Origin: Psychrobacter immobilis
GTDB taxonomy: Bacteria > Pseudomonadota > Gammaproteobacteria > Pseudomonadales > Moraxellaceae
Length of the DNA: 64,000 nt
Reading direction: 5' to 3'
Assembly: GCF_904846175.1 (NCBI RefSeq)
Contig: NZ_CAJGZM010000002.1
Span: 1 to 64,000, forward strand
Made by a program: the position numbers and the translations under genes. Of the stretch, positions 18,221 to 25,453 are shown piece after piece; the stretch's first letter is position 1, and each line of letters begins with the position of its first letter. The notes beneath the pieces are model-generated. The model saw only the letters and a program-made list of their open reading frames with translations. It was not told the DNA's origin and ran no database searches.

Positions 18221-19015
18221 TCACAATCTTTTTTTATAGGTCTCATAGCCTACCAAGCCCACAATCATCAATAAAAATACAATACTGATACTGGTCACGC
18301 CTAGAGCCAAACCTCCACTTTTTATCGGTTGTGATAACCAATCACCAAGCGCTGCGCCCAAAGGACGGGTCAAAATATAAGCCAACCAAAAGCATAAAAC
18401 GCTGTTTAACTTAAACACATAAAACCCAGCTGTAATAAGAGCGATTCCTGTCGCAAATATCAATGTAGAGTTTTGATAGCCGATATTAAGCCCTTCAGCA
18501 AACCAATCGCCTGCAGCAGTACCCAGCGCAAAAGTAGCTAAGATGGCTGTCCAATAGAATAATTCACGAGGAAAAGTATCAACGTGATGAATAGATAAAG
18601 TATTCTCTCGGGCATACCAAACCGCAAAGACTACTGCAAGTAGTATGCTAAATCCTATCGTTGAGTACGCTAGTGGTATGCCAAGGTTATCTGTCATATT
18701 ATCGGTAATCAGCGTACCAAGAATACTGACGAATACGACGGTTAGCCAGTATTTCCACGGTATATATTCTTTAGCTTTTAACTGTACTACTAATACGATT
18801 ACAAATAGCACGGTCATAATAAGAGACGTCGTCGGCAGACCTAGCTTGAAATTAAAAATCATAAAATCGGCGGCAGTTTCACCGACTGTGGTTGACATCA
18901 TTTTGATCAGCCAAAACACGATCGTAATTTCAGGCACTTTATTAAGCATATGACCAAGCTTAGACGGTTTGGATAGGCTATTTTCTGATGCAAGTATTTG
19001 ACGGGAGGTAGACAT
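18221..19015 (-). CDS. DUF347-repeat membrane protein (COG4705 type)
   Basis: Polytopic membrane protein of 264 residues with four internal repeats, each ending a helix with an acidic motif: STTVGETAADF (about residue 42), LITDNMTDNLGIP, LGTAAGDWFAE and LTRPLGAALGDWLSQP. These are hallmarks of DUF347 repeats. The function is unknown; the regularly spaced Asp/Glu suggest a cation path, but that is inference. The promoter carries a PmrA-like direct repeat, tying it to the envelope regulon of this region. It is transcribed away from the NlpC/P60-like pair. Confidence 0.82.
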   Translation of the reverse strand: MSTSRQILASENSLSKPSKLGHMLNKVPEITIVFWLIKMMSTTVGETAADFMIFNFKLGLPTTSLIMTVLFVIVLVVQLKAKEYIPWKYWLTVVFVSILGTLITDNMTDNLGIPLAYSTIGFSILLAVVFAVWYARENTLSIHHVDTFPRELFYWTAILATFALGTAAGDWFAEGLNIGYQNSTLIFATGIALITAGFYVFKLNSVLCFWLAYILTRPLGAALGDWLSQPIKSGGLALGVTSISIVFLLMIVGLVGYETYKKRL

Positions 19016-19076
19016 GAGTGCTTTCCTTTTTTAGGATGGTTAAGACATAGCACTATATTTGCTACGCTCTCAACTT

Positions 19077-19110
19077 ATAGTAGCCATCCAGCTATTAAGA
19101 AAGTGTTAAG
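19077..19110 (-). promoter_or_regulatory. PmrA-like box and promoter of the DUF347 gene
   Basis: Read on the minus strand: CTTAAC-ACTTT-CTTAAT (19110-19094), then 11 bp, then -10-like TACTAT (19082-19077), about 62 bp before the start codon. Confidence 0.65.
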
Positions 19111-19325
19111 ACGTCATCATTTACCTTTTAATATAAACAGTTTCTGCTAATCAAATTATTAACCTCGACTACTCTTTAAGACTTTTTCCTTTATTTGTAA
19201 TCTGTGTCAAGGGTTTGTACCAATACTATCGACAAATGCTATGCTAAAGTCTATGAAAATCGCTGTTATCAACCATATTTCACCCTAGTGTCAAGTTTAA
19301 GAAAAAGGACTTTTGGAGGCTTAAT

Positions 19326-19823
19326 ATGCGACACGATTATGTAATGCAAACCACCTATCTTGCTTTCTACATTGCCAAACATGGAGGGTTTTTAGATCGA
19401 GCTATTAGTATGATTGATGGCTCTCCTTTTAGTCACTGTGAGCTTGTCATTAAGGATCTTGGTAATCAGTGTTACGATTGTATTAGCTCAAGCTATCATG
19501 ATGGTGGACTGAGACGTAAGAAGATTGATATGTCAGACAATCATTGGGTTCTGATACCAGTGATGTGCGATATGGGTCATGTTCTGCGTTGGTTCAACAA
19601 ACGTCAACACTTCAAATATAACTATCTTGGTATCATTAGAACCGTCATTCCCGGCTTTTACGAACCTGCTCATTTTCAATTTTGTTCTGAGGCTTGTGCA
19701 GATATGCTAGAGTTAGTGGACCCTGGAAGCTACGGAATCAAAAAACTCTATGAATGGGCTACTCAGACGAATATAGCTAAAGATATAAGCAAACTCCCTA
19801 GCAAAACCCCTAGCAAACTATGA
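19326..19823 (+). CDS. Permuted NlpC/P60 (papain-like) hydrolase, copy 1
   Basis: Protein of 165 residues resembling the YiiX/YebB type of circularly permuted NlpC/P60 folds. In these the His comes first (here SPFSHCELV, about residue 37-45) and the nucleophile Cys comes later at a helix start (FCSEACADML, about residue 118-128). No signal peptide is seen, so cytoplasmic action is more likely than wall cleavage. GGAGG at 19315 fixes the ATG at 19326. A close paralogue follows 19 bp downstream, a recent tandem duplication. Substrates of this group are mostly unknown; some act on lipids or amides. Confidence 0.7.
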   Translation: MRHDYVMQTTYLAFYIAKHGGFLDRAISMIDGSPFSHCELVIKDLGNQCYDCISSSYHDGGLRRKKIDMSDNHWVLIPVMCDMGHVLRWFNKRQHFKYNYLGIIRTVIPGFYEPAHFQFCSEACADMLELVDPGSYGIKKLYEWATQTNIAKDISKLPSKTPSKL

Positions 19824-19842
19824 TTATTAAAGGAGGTTTTTG

Positions 19843-20283
19843 ATGCAACCTACCTATTTGGCTTTTTATACGGCGACACATGGAACGCTGTTAGATCGAG
19901 CTATTAGTCTGATTGACGGCTCACCTTATAGTCACTGCGAGCTGGTAGTCGAGGATCTTGGTAATCGATGCTACGATTGTATTGGCTCAAGCCACCGTGA
20001 TGGCGGACTGAGACGCAAGAGTATCGATATGTCGCGCAGTCACTGGGTTCTGATACCAGTGATGTGCGATATGGGTTACGTTCTGCGCTGGTTTCAAAAA
20101 CGCCAACACTTTAAATATGACTATCTCGCTCTATTTAGACCAAAGACGCCTGGCTTTTACAATCCTGTATACCGAGTATCGTGTGCTGAAGCTTGTGCAG
20201 ATATGCTTGAACTCGTTGACCCCGGAAGCTATGGACTCAAAAAACTCTATGAGTGGGCTTTAAACCACCCAAACGATGATTAA
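19843..20283 (+). CDS. Permuted NlpC/P60 (papain-like) hydrolase, copy 2
   Basis: Paralogue of the preceding gene, roughly 70 percent identical by eye. It shares DRAISLIDGSPYSHCELVVE, CYDCIGSS, HWVLIPVMCDMGYVLRWF and CAEACADMLELVDPGSYG. The likely catalytic pair is His in SHCEL and Cys in SCAEACAD. Length is 146 residues from the ATG at 19843, which has AAGGAGG seven bases upstream; an in-frame TTG at 19840 is less likely. Its C-terminus is shorter than that of copy 1. The shared operon suggests the two act together or with diverged specificity. Confidence 0.7.
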   Translation: MQPTYLAFYTATHGTLLDRAISLIDGSPYSHCELVVEDLGNRCYDCIGSSHRDGGLRRKSIDMSRSHWVLIPVMCDMGYVLRWFQKRQHFKYDYLALFRPKTPGFYNPVYRVSCAEACADMLELVDPGSYGLKKLYEWALNHPNDD

Positions 20284-20440
20284 ATATAGTCAAATCCTAT
20301 ATAAGTCAGAAATAGCATCAGGCTCGCTTAGTCTACTATTCGTAGTACTTTCACTCACCTTTTTTGTCTCCAAACCATACTTAACCAACCCCTTCTAATC
20401 AAACTCTTAATCCTCGCTAAGTTTCTCCTATGTCGTCTCT

Positions 20441-20617
20441 CGTATTATAGATTCATACCAACAAGGTAGCTGACAACACCACGAAAGGTCTGTCAGAAAT
20501 CGACTTACTAGCTATGATATCGAAGTGGTCAAAAACAATTAGATATACGATGTAAGCATAGATACCAATACTGGCAAGGTTTTAAGCAGTCAGGTTGATA
20601 TGGAGGATGAAGATTAA
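20441..20617 (+). pseudogene. PepSY gene remnant with internal deletion
   Basis: The first part (CGTATTATAGATTCATACCA and on, to about 20508) matches the promoter and leader of the intact PepSY gene at 21522-21587. The second part (20514-20617) matches that gene's last 105 bp: YDIEVVK, then IYDVSIDTNTGKVLSSQVDM, with one in-frame TAG. About 500 bp between them is missing. It is a decayed tandem copy of the PepSY gene lying upstream of the cytochrome b561 gene. Confidence 0.85.
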
Positions 20618-20640
20618 AGAATAAATGAAAAATATTTAAC

Positions 20641-20674
20641 CTTAACATCTTCTTAACAACCCCAAGCTCATACT
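20641..20674 (+). promoter_or_regulatory. PmrA-like box and promoter of the first cytochrome b561 gene
   Basis: CTTAAC-ATCTT-CTTAAC (20641-20657), 11 bp, then -10-like CATACT (20669). It lies about 230 bp upstream of the cytochrome b561 start, giving a long leader if used. Confidence 0.6.
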
Positions 20675-20900
20675 CATACCCAAGTGCTAACCTGTGACCT
20701 CCTACACTGGGATACTGACTACAACCATATGACTGATTGCACTTTTTATTTTAAATAACCTGCCACGTACTTTGATTCTATTGACTATCAAGCAATATAT
20801 TTAGAATGAGCATGAAACAACTATTGAATACTCTTAGAAATCTACTATATCCATGAAAAATCCAATAATAACAAAAATATATTTATATATGAGGTGATAT

Positions 20901-21425
20901 ATGGAAAAGGTAATACAAGTACAAAAATGGCCAGTTAGCAGCCGAATATTTCACTGGATAAGTGCGATTTTATTGCTGATAACTTGGATACTAATAGTTG
21001 TGTACCAAAATACTGATCAAAACTTATATATTAATTTACACAAAGCCTTTGGTCTCAGTGTGTTGTTTTGGATGATTGCACGTGGATTCAATCGTTTATT
21101 GATTAAAGTACCAGCAGCTGTTGTCATGCCGCCTTGGCAAAAAAAAATATCGCAGTTGACTCATTTAGCTCTTTATATGATTCTGATTGCAATGCCTGTG
21201 GCTGGCCTATTAACGTCAGTCTATGGTGGTCATCCAGTTGATGTGTTTGGACTGTTTGAAATCCCTGTTTTTGTAACCCCTAATCGTAGTACAGCACGTT
21301 TTTATGAAAATATACATACGGGTGTTATTTGGCCGATGATTATAGCCTTTACTTTATTGCACATTGGCGCAGCACTCTATCATCAGTTTATTTTAAAAGA
21401 TAAGCTCATCAATCGTATGAAATAA
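20901..21425 (+). CDS. Cytochrome b561 family protein (CybB-like)
   Basis: Di-haem b-type cytochrome of the inner membrane, 174 residues and four helices. Haem-ligand His are seen in SSRIFHWISAILL (helix 1), NLHKAFGLSVLFW (helix 2), and in the last helices (YENIHTGVIW and ALYHQFILKDK). Family members shuttle electrons between quinol and periplasmic acceptors, including superoxide in E. coli CybB. It lies between a PepSY remnant and an intact PepSY gene, a recurrent neighbourhood in this window. GAGGTG precedes the start. A PmrA-like box lies far upstream. Confidence 0.87.
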   Translation: MEKVIQVQKWPVSSRIFHWISAILLLITWILIVVYQNTDQNLYINLHKAFGLSVLFWMIARGFNRLLIKVPAAVVMPPWQKKISQLTHLALYMILIAMPVAGLLTSVYGGHPVDVFGLFEIPVFVTPNRSTARFYENIHTGVIWPMIIAFTLLHIGAALYHQFILKDKLINRMK

Positions 21426-21494
21426 TTGTTTCAATCACTTGTCCAGTAAAGGTGCCTCTATTATTTTTACTTACTAATTAAATTCTAAATTCCC

Positions 21495-21527
21495 GTTAAG
21501 CTTCTCTTAAGTTTTAGGTCGTATTAT
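21495..21527 (+). promoter_or_regulatory. PmrA-like box and promoter of the PepSY gene
   Basis: GTTAAG-CTTCT-CTTAAG (21495-21511), 10 bp, then TATTAT (21522-21527). This is the clearest -10 among the set. Its diverged counterpart before the PepSY remnant is CTTAAT-CCTCG-CTAAGT at 20406-20422. Confidence 0.7.
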
Positions 21528-21605
21528 GGATTCATACCAACAAGGTAGCTGACAAAACTACTGAACGTAATGTCACAAATCGACTTAATACAAAGGATGA
21601 AGCTT

Positions 21606-22193
21606 ATGAAAAACTTATCAATGCTAACCAAATCAATGACTGTCGCTCTAACTGTTGCCGGTATCGGCGCAACCGCTATTGCAGCGCCTGTTGCCAATAC
21701 TAAAGCTGTGGCAAGCTCAAGTGAAGCGCTCAGTGCTATGCAAAGTAAAATTAGCCTAACGCAGGCAATCAATATCGCCAAACAAAATGCTAAAGGCGAT
21801 CTGGTCAGTGCAGAGTTTGATTATGACGACGATGGCAAAAATAAAGGTACCGGTAAATATGAAGTCGAATTTGTATCTAACGATACGTCATATGAAGTGA
21901 AGATTGATGCCAATACCGGTAAAGTTCTTAAGACTAAGCAAGAGAAACTAGATAAAAAGGAGTTGGCTGAGTATAACGCCATGAAGCAAGCAAAAGTGTC
22001 GTTGACCAGTGCCATGCAAAAAGCAGCACAAAGTTTGAATGGCAAAGTCATCAGTGCTGAGTTTGAGCTAGAAAAAGGGCAGTCTGTTTATGACATCGAA
22101 GTTGTCAAAGGCAATCAAATATATGATGTGAGCATAGATGCCAATACTGGCAAAGTGTTAAGTAGTCAAGTGGATGTAGAAGATGATGATTAA
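21606..22193 (+). CDS. Exported protein with two PepSY domains
   Basis: Periplasmic protein of 195 residues. A signal peptide (MKNLSMLTKSMTVALTVAGI, cleaved near AIAAP) is followed by two PepSY repeats: ISLTQAINIAKQNAKGDLVSAEFD with IDANTGKVLKTKQE, and VSLTSAMQKAAQSLNGKVISAEFE with IDANTGKVLSSQVD. It ends in an acidic EDDD. PepSY proteins are small periplasmic binding or inhibitory modules often found beside two-component systems. The ATG at 21606 has AAAGGATG upstream; the longer frame from 21570 lacks this and would spoil the signal peptide. A truncated copy lies at 20441. Confidence 0.87.
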   Translation: MKNLSMLTKSMTVALTVAGIGATAIAAPVANTKAVASSSEALSAMQSKISLTQAINIAKQNAKGDLVSAEFDYDDDGKNKGTGKYEVEFVSNDTSYEVKIDANTGKVLKTKQEKLDKKELAEYNAMKQAKVSLTSAMQKAAQSLNGKVISAEFELEKGQSVYDIEVVKGNQIYDVSIDANTGKVLSSQVDVEDDD

Positions 22194-22267
22194 ACCAAAC
22201 GCTTAAATTGTCACTGTTAATTATTAATTGTTAATTGTTAATTGTTAATTTATAACCCAAATAGCAG

Positions 22268-22308
22268 GCAATAGCCGATACTGTGATAGACATGGTATCG
22301 GCTATTGC
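22268..22308 (+). terminator. Strong hairpin after the PepSY gene
   Basis: GCAATAGCCGATAC and GTATCGGCTATTGC form a perfect 14-bp stem with a 13-nt loop, 75 bp after the stop. The T run is weak (TCGTTTAG). TTAATTG repeats at about 22217-22250 lie between the gene and the hairpin. Confidence 0.65.
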
Positions 22309-22408
22309 TCGTTTAGTGTTTAGATTTTAAGTAATCAGTAATAACACTATCACAATATCTCTAGAGTAATTATTTTTTGCATTTTCTGTCCCAATAAGTC
22401 AATACTCC

Positions 22409-22442
22409 CTTAACGCTTTCTTAATCTCTACTATCTTATACT
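22409..22442 (+). promoter_or_regulatory. PmrA-like box and promoter of dgkA
   Basis: CTTAAC-GCTTT-CTTAAT (22409-22425), 11 bp, then TATACT (22437-22442), 50 bp before the dgkA ATG. Confidence 0.7.
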
Positions 22443-22492
22443 ACTTAAAATTTACCATATACCTTGATAATAATGACTATTGAGCACTCAAT

Positions 22493-22966
22493 ATGAGCAA
22501 TGAAAACCCTATCAATCTTGACGACAAAAAGATGAATTATGATACTTCGAGCCAAGAAACCTCTAATCAGCTACTTGTACCCGATAGTTATGCGAGTATT
22601 GCTAAAGGCAACAAAGGTCTTTCTCGTATTATAAAAGCCGCCGGTTATTCTTTAGATGGTTTTAAAGCCGCTTATAAATATGAGGCCGCTTTTAGACAAG
22701 TGTTCTGGCTCAACCTTGTGTTATTTATTGCAATCATACTTATCCCTTTTGATATCAGCATAAAAATGATGCTGATAATCGCCTCTTTTTTATCCCTTAT
22801 CGTTGAGCTGTTTAATACTGGTATTGAAGCCAGTGTTGACCATACCTCAACAGAACAGCATCCACTCGCTAAAATAGCTAAAGATGTGGGTTCTGCAGCG
22901 CAATTTTTGGCGTTAGCACTGTTGTTTATCTTATGGGTAATGGCGTTATGCCACCTTTTATATTAA
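22493..22966 (+). CDS. dgkA: Diacylglycerol kinase DgkA
   Basis: Small trimeric membrane kinase that phosphorylates diacylglycerol to phosphatidic acid. Conserved residues are in GLSRIIKAAGYSLDGFKAA, FRQVFWLN, the active-site helix VELFNTGIEASVD and KDVGSAAQFLAL. At 157 residues it has about 35 extra N-terminal residues compared with E. coli DgkA (121). EptA releases diacylglycerol when it modifies lipid A, so DgkA under the same type of promoter box would recycle that by-product. It is followed after 47 bp by a PAP2 phosphatase gene, probably in one operon. Confidence 0.93.
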   Translation: MSNENPINLDDKKMNYDTSSQETSNQLLVPDSYASIAKGNKGLSRIIKAAGYSLDGFKAAYKYEAAFRQVFWLNLVLFIAIILIPFDISIKMMLIIASFLSLIVELFNTGIEASVDHTSTEQHPLAKIAKDVGSAAQFLALALLFILWVMALCHLLY

Positions 22967-23013
22967 GTAATACTTGGATATTTTTGGTTTAATATAGTTT
23001 ACAAGGTGACTCA

Positions 23014-23742
23014 ATGACTCTAGCAAAAAATTCAACTGATTGGATGTGGCTCAAATTATTGTGCTTAACGATTATCGCCACACTGACGTTTGAACACAGC
23101 CAATTTGATGTTCATATTAGTGAGCTTTTCTATAAAAATGGACATTGGCTACTTGAGAAAGACGCGCAGCCTTATGCGTTTATCTTTTATGACTTGCCTA
23201 AATTATTATTAATATTATTCGGCGTCTATTTAATAACCATTTTAACTTGGCGTTATTGGCAAAGTCGATACTCTACTAACGTGAATGCTCAATCATACTT
23301 TGTTAGACCAATCGCAGCATTGTCTAGCCGAGAGATAGGTTATTTAGTAATCACTATAGTTATGGTGCCCACGGTTATCGCGACGCTCAAAAGCTTCACC
23401 CATGTCAGTTGCCCCAATCATTTATTTCTATTCAATGGTGACTTACCTTATCTTAATCTTTGGCAAAGTATAGTAGCCATGACACCAGCAAAGTGCTTCC
23501 CAGCGGCTCATGCCAGCGCAGGATTCTCTTTATATGGGTTAGCATTTTTACCGACATTACAAAAACACCGCTATAAAATTTTTGTAATCGTCACAGTTTT
23601 AGGATGGACGATGGGGCTGTACAAAATGCTCTTTGGCGACCATTTTTTTAGTCATACCTTGGTGTCGATGCTTCTGGCATGGACGATAGCTTGTGGGCTG
23701 GCGATGGTTTTCTTTGGTAGAATCAATATGGACAAAGAATGA
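23014..23742 (+). CDS. PAP2-family lipid phosphatase, LpxT/EptA-associated type
   Basis: Membrane phosphatase or phosphotransferase of 242 residues with about six helices. The variant PAP2 motifs are KSFTHVSCP (motif 1), CFPAAHASAGF (motif 2, Ala in place of Ser-Gly) and GDHFFSHTLVS (motif 3, SHX3S type). These variants are common in PAP2 proteins co-encoded with lipid A phosphoethanolamine transferases. It likely acts on lipid A phosphate or undecaprenyl diphosphate. Operon with dgkA and control by the same PmrA-like box support a lipid-headgroup role. It differs from the PAP2 protein at 12.2 kb, which keeps PSGH. Confidence 0.85.
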   Translation: MTLAKNSTDWMWLKLLCLTIIATLTFEHSQFDVHISELFYKNGHWLLEKDAQPYAFIFYDLPKLLLILFGVYLITILTWRYWQSRYSTNVNAQSYFVRPIAALSSREIGYLVITIVMVPTVIATLKSFTHVSCPNHLFLFNGDLPYLNLWQSIVAMTPAKCFPAAHASAGFSLYGLAFLPTLQKHRYKIFVIVTVLGWTMGLYKMLFGDHFFSHTLVSMLLAWTIACGLAMVFFGRINMDKE

Positions 23743-23895
23743 ATTTCTCACTTTAACCGTATTATAAGATGATGACTATAGTCACACATCAAACCAGTAT
23801 ATTCACTTAAGCCGTATCTCTAACTAATACCATATTATTCTCGCTGAATACTATGACCGCTTAACCACTACCTAAATATTCTTGTTTTTTCATTT

Positions 23896-23928
23896 CCTAA
23901 GCTCATCTTAAGATTTGTTTGTTGTAAT
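23896..23928 (+). promoter_or_regulatory. PmrA-like box and promoter of the cytochrome b/two-component operon
   Basis: CCTAAG-CTCAT-CTTAAG (23896-23912), one base off the pattern in the first half, then 10 bp, then TGTAAT (23923-23928). Confidence 0.55.
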
Positions 23929-24042
23929 AGCGATAAGACAGACGATGCTAACTCTAGTCTGCTTACGATATCTCGCTTAGCTTTTGTTTTTAGCAGCAGG
24001 ATATGGTCAATCAATAAACGATTTATTAAGGGAGTGACAACC

Positions 24043-24669
24043 ATGCGCCAACAAGACATGATTGATGTGGTCGACGATTCCGTCATAAAATTACCTAGCA
24101 ATCCTAAAACTAGGCAAGTCAAAGTTTGGGATATTCTAGTAAGATTTACCCACTGGACAGTCGCGGCTGGTATTATTGCTAATCTACTCTTTACTGAAGA
24201 CGGCAGCGATCTTCACGTCTATGTAGGCTATACCGTGGTAGGATTAGTGGTTATACGCTTACTGTGGGGTCTAATAGGAACACGCTATGCACGATTTACC
24301 AATTTCTTCCCCACACCGGCACGACTGAAACATCACCTATCAGCTTTAAATGTTCGCCAGGTTGATGAACAGCACCTCGGTCATAACCCATTGGCAGCCA
24401 TTATGATGCTATCGTTATGGGCAGTAATTATAGGGTTAGGAATAACCGGTTATCTGATGGAAACAGATTTTTTTAGTCACATACAGCTGCTTGGTAATAA
24501 AGATGTGCTTGAAGAAATACATGAGTTATTAGCCAACAGTTTATATTTACTCGTTCCTTTACATATCGTCGCTGCGATTGCCATGAGTTATTGGCAACGC
24601 CAAAACCTGATTAAAGCGATGATAACGGGCAAGAAAACGGTGACGGATAAGCCGTCCGATGTGAAATAA
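24043..24669 (+). CDS. Cytochrome b/b6-domain (b561-like) membrane protein
   Basis: Four-helix b-type cytochrome of 208 residues. His ligands are in VRFTHWTVAAGI, DLHVYVGYTVVG, EIHELLANSLY and VPLHIVAAIAM. Similar proteins carry electrons from the quinol pool to periplasmic partners. The ATG at 24043 has AAGGGAG eight bases upstream; a GTG at 24034 overlaps that site. It is the first gene of an operon with a response regulator and kinase, suggesting the redox protein and sensor are functionally linked. Confidence 0.85.
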   Translation: MRQQDMIDVVDDSVIKLPSNPKTRQVKVWDILVRFTHWTVAAGIIANLLFTEDGSDLHVYVGYTVVGLVVIRLLWGLIGTRYARFTNFFPTPARLKHHLSALNVRQVDEQHLGHNPLAAIMMLSLWAVIIGLGITGYLMETDFFSHIQLLGNKDVLEEIHELLANSLYLLVPLHIVAAIAMSYWQRQNLIKAMITGKKTVTDKPSDVK

Positions 24670-24688
24670 ACGAAGCGGTGGAATAAAC

Positions 24689-25363
24689 ATGGCACGCATA
24701 TTATTGATAGAAGACGATATTACCATTGCTGAAGGCATCATCCTTGGGCTAAAAAGTCACGGCATGATGGTCGATTGGTTTAGTGATGCCAAGCAAGGTG
24801 AAATGGCGCTGCAAGAGGGCATGTTTGATGCGGTACTGCTTGATTTAACCTTACCAAAAGGGGACGGTATGACGGTGTTGCAAAATTGGCGCGCCAAACA
24901 GATAGACACACCGGTATTGATTATCACGGCACGCGATGCGATTGCCAATCGTGTGGCTGGACTCAATGCTGGTGCTGATGATTATTTGGTCAAGCCGTTT
25001 GCTTTAGATGAAGTCATTGCCCGTCTCCAAGCTTTGATGCGGCGCAGTCAGGGACGTAGCCAACCTGAAATCCGCTATGGCGAGGTTGCCTATCAGCCGC
25101 ATACTCAGCAAGTGACGTATCAAGGTCAAGTCGTTGAATTGACCATCAAGGAAGTGGCCATATTAGAGCAAATGCTGACTCATCCTAAACAGATACATAG
25201 TAGAGCGAGCTTAGAAGATAAACTGTATGGTTGGCAACAAGATATTGAAAGCAACGCCATTGAAGTGCATATTCATCATTTACGTAAAAAACTGGGCAAT
25301 GATTTTATCTTAACCAAACGTGGTATCGGCTATTATCTTAATCCCGCTTATAGTCATAGTTAG
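24689..25363 (+). CDS. OmpR/PhoB-family response regulator (QseB/PmrA-like)
   Basis: Response regulator of 224 residues. Receiver features: IEDD, phospho-Asp in DAVLLDLTLPKGDG (about D51), Thr in IITARD, Lys in DDYLVKPFAL. DNA-binding winged helix: LTIKEVAILEQMLTHP and NAIEVHIHHLRKKLG. The sequence is of the QseB/PmrA subgroup, whose members bind CTTAA-N6-CTTAA repeats, so it is a strong candidate regulator of the boxes in this region, including the one before its own operon. It lies between a cytochrome b gene and its kinase. Confidence 0.9.
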   Translation: MARILLIEDDITIAEGIILGLKSHGMMVDWFSDAKQGEMALQEGMFDAVLLDLTLPKGDGMTVLQNWRAKQIDTPVLIITARDAIANRVAGLNAGADDYLVKPFALDEVIARLQALMRRSQGRSQPEIRYGEVAYQPHTQQVTYQGQVVELTIKEVAILEQMLTHPKQIHSRASLEDKLYGWQQDIESNAIEVHIHHLRKKLGNDFILTKRGIGYYLNPAYSHS

Positions 25364-25453
25364 CGGTCACTAAGACGACTTACGTCTACGTTTGGCTTAT
25401 TTATCTTGCCCTCTAACACTTTGCCTCCTATTTGCCTCCTAATAGGTACGCCT

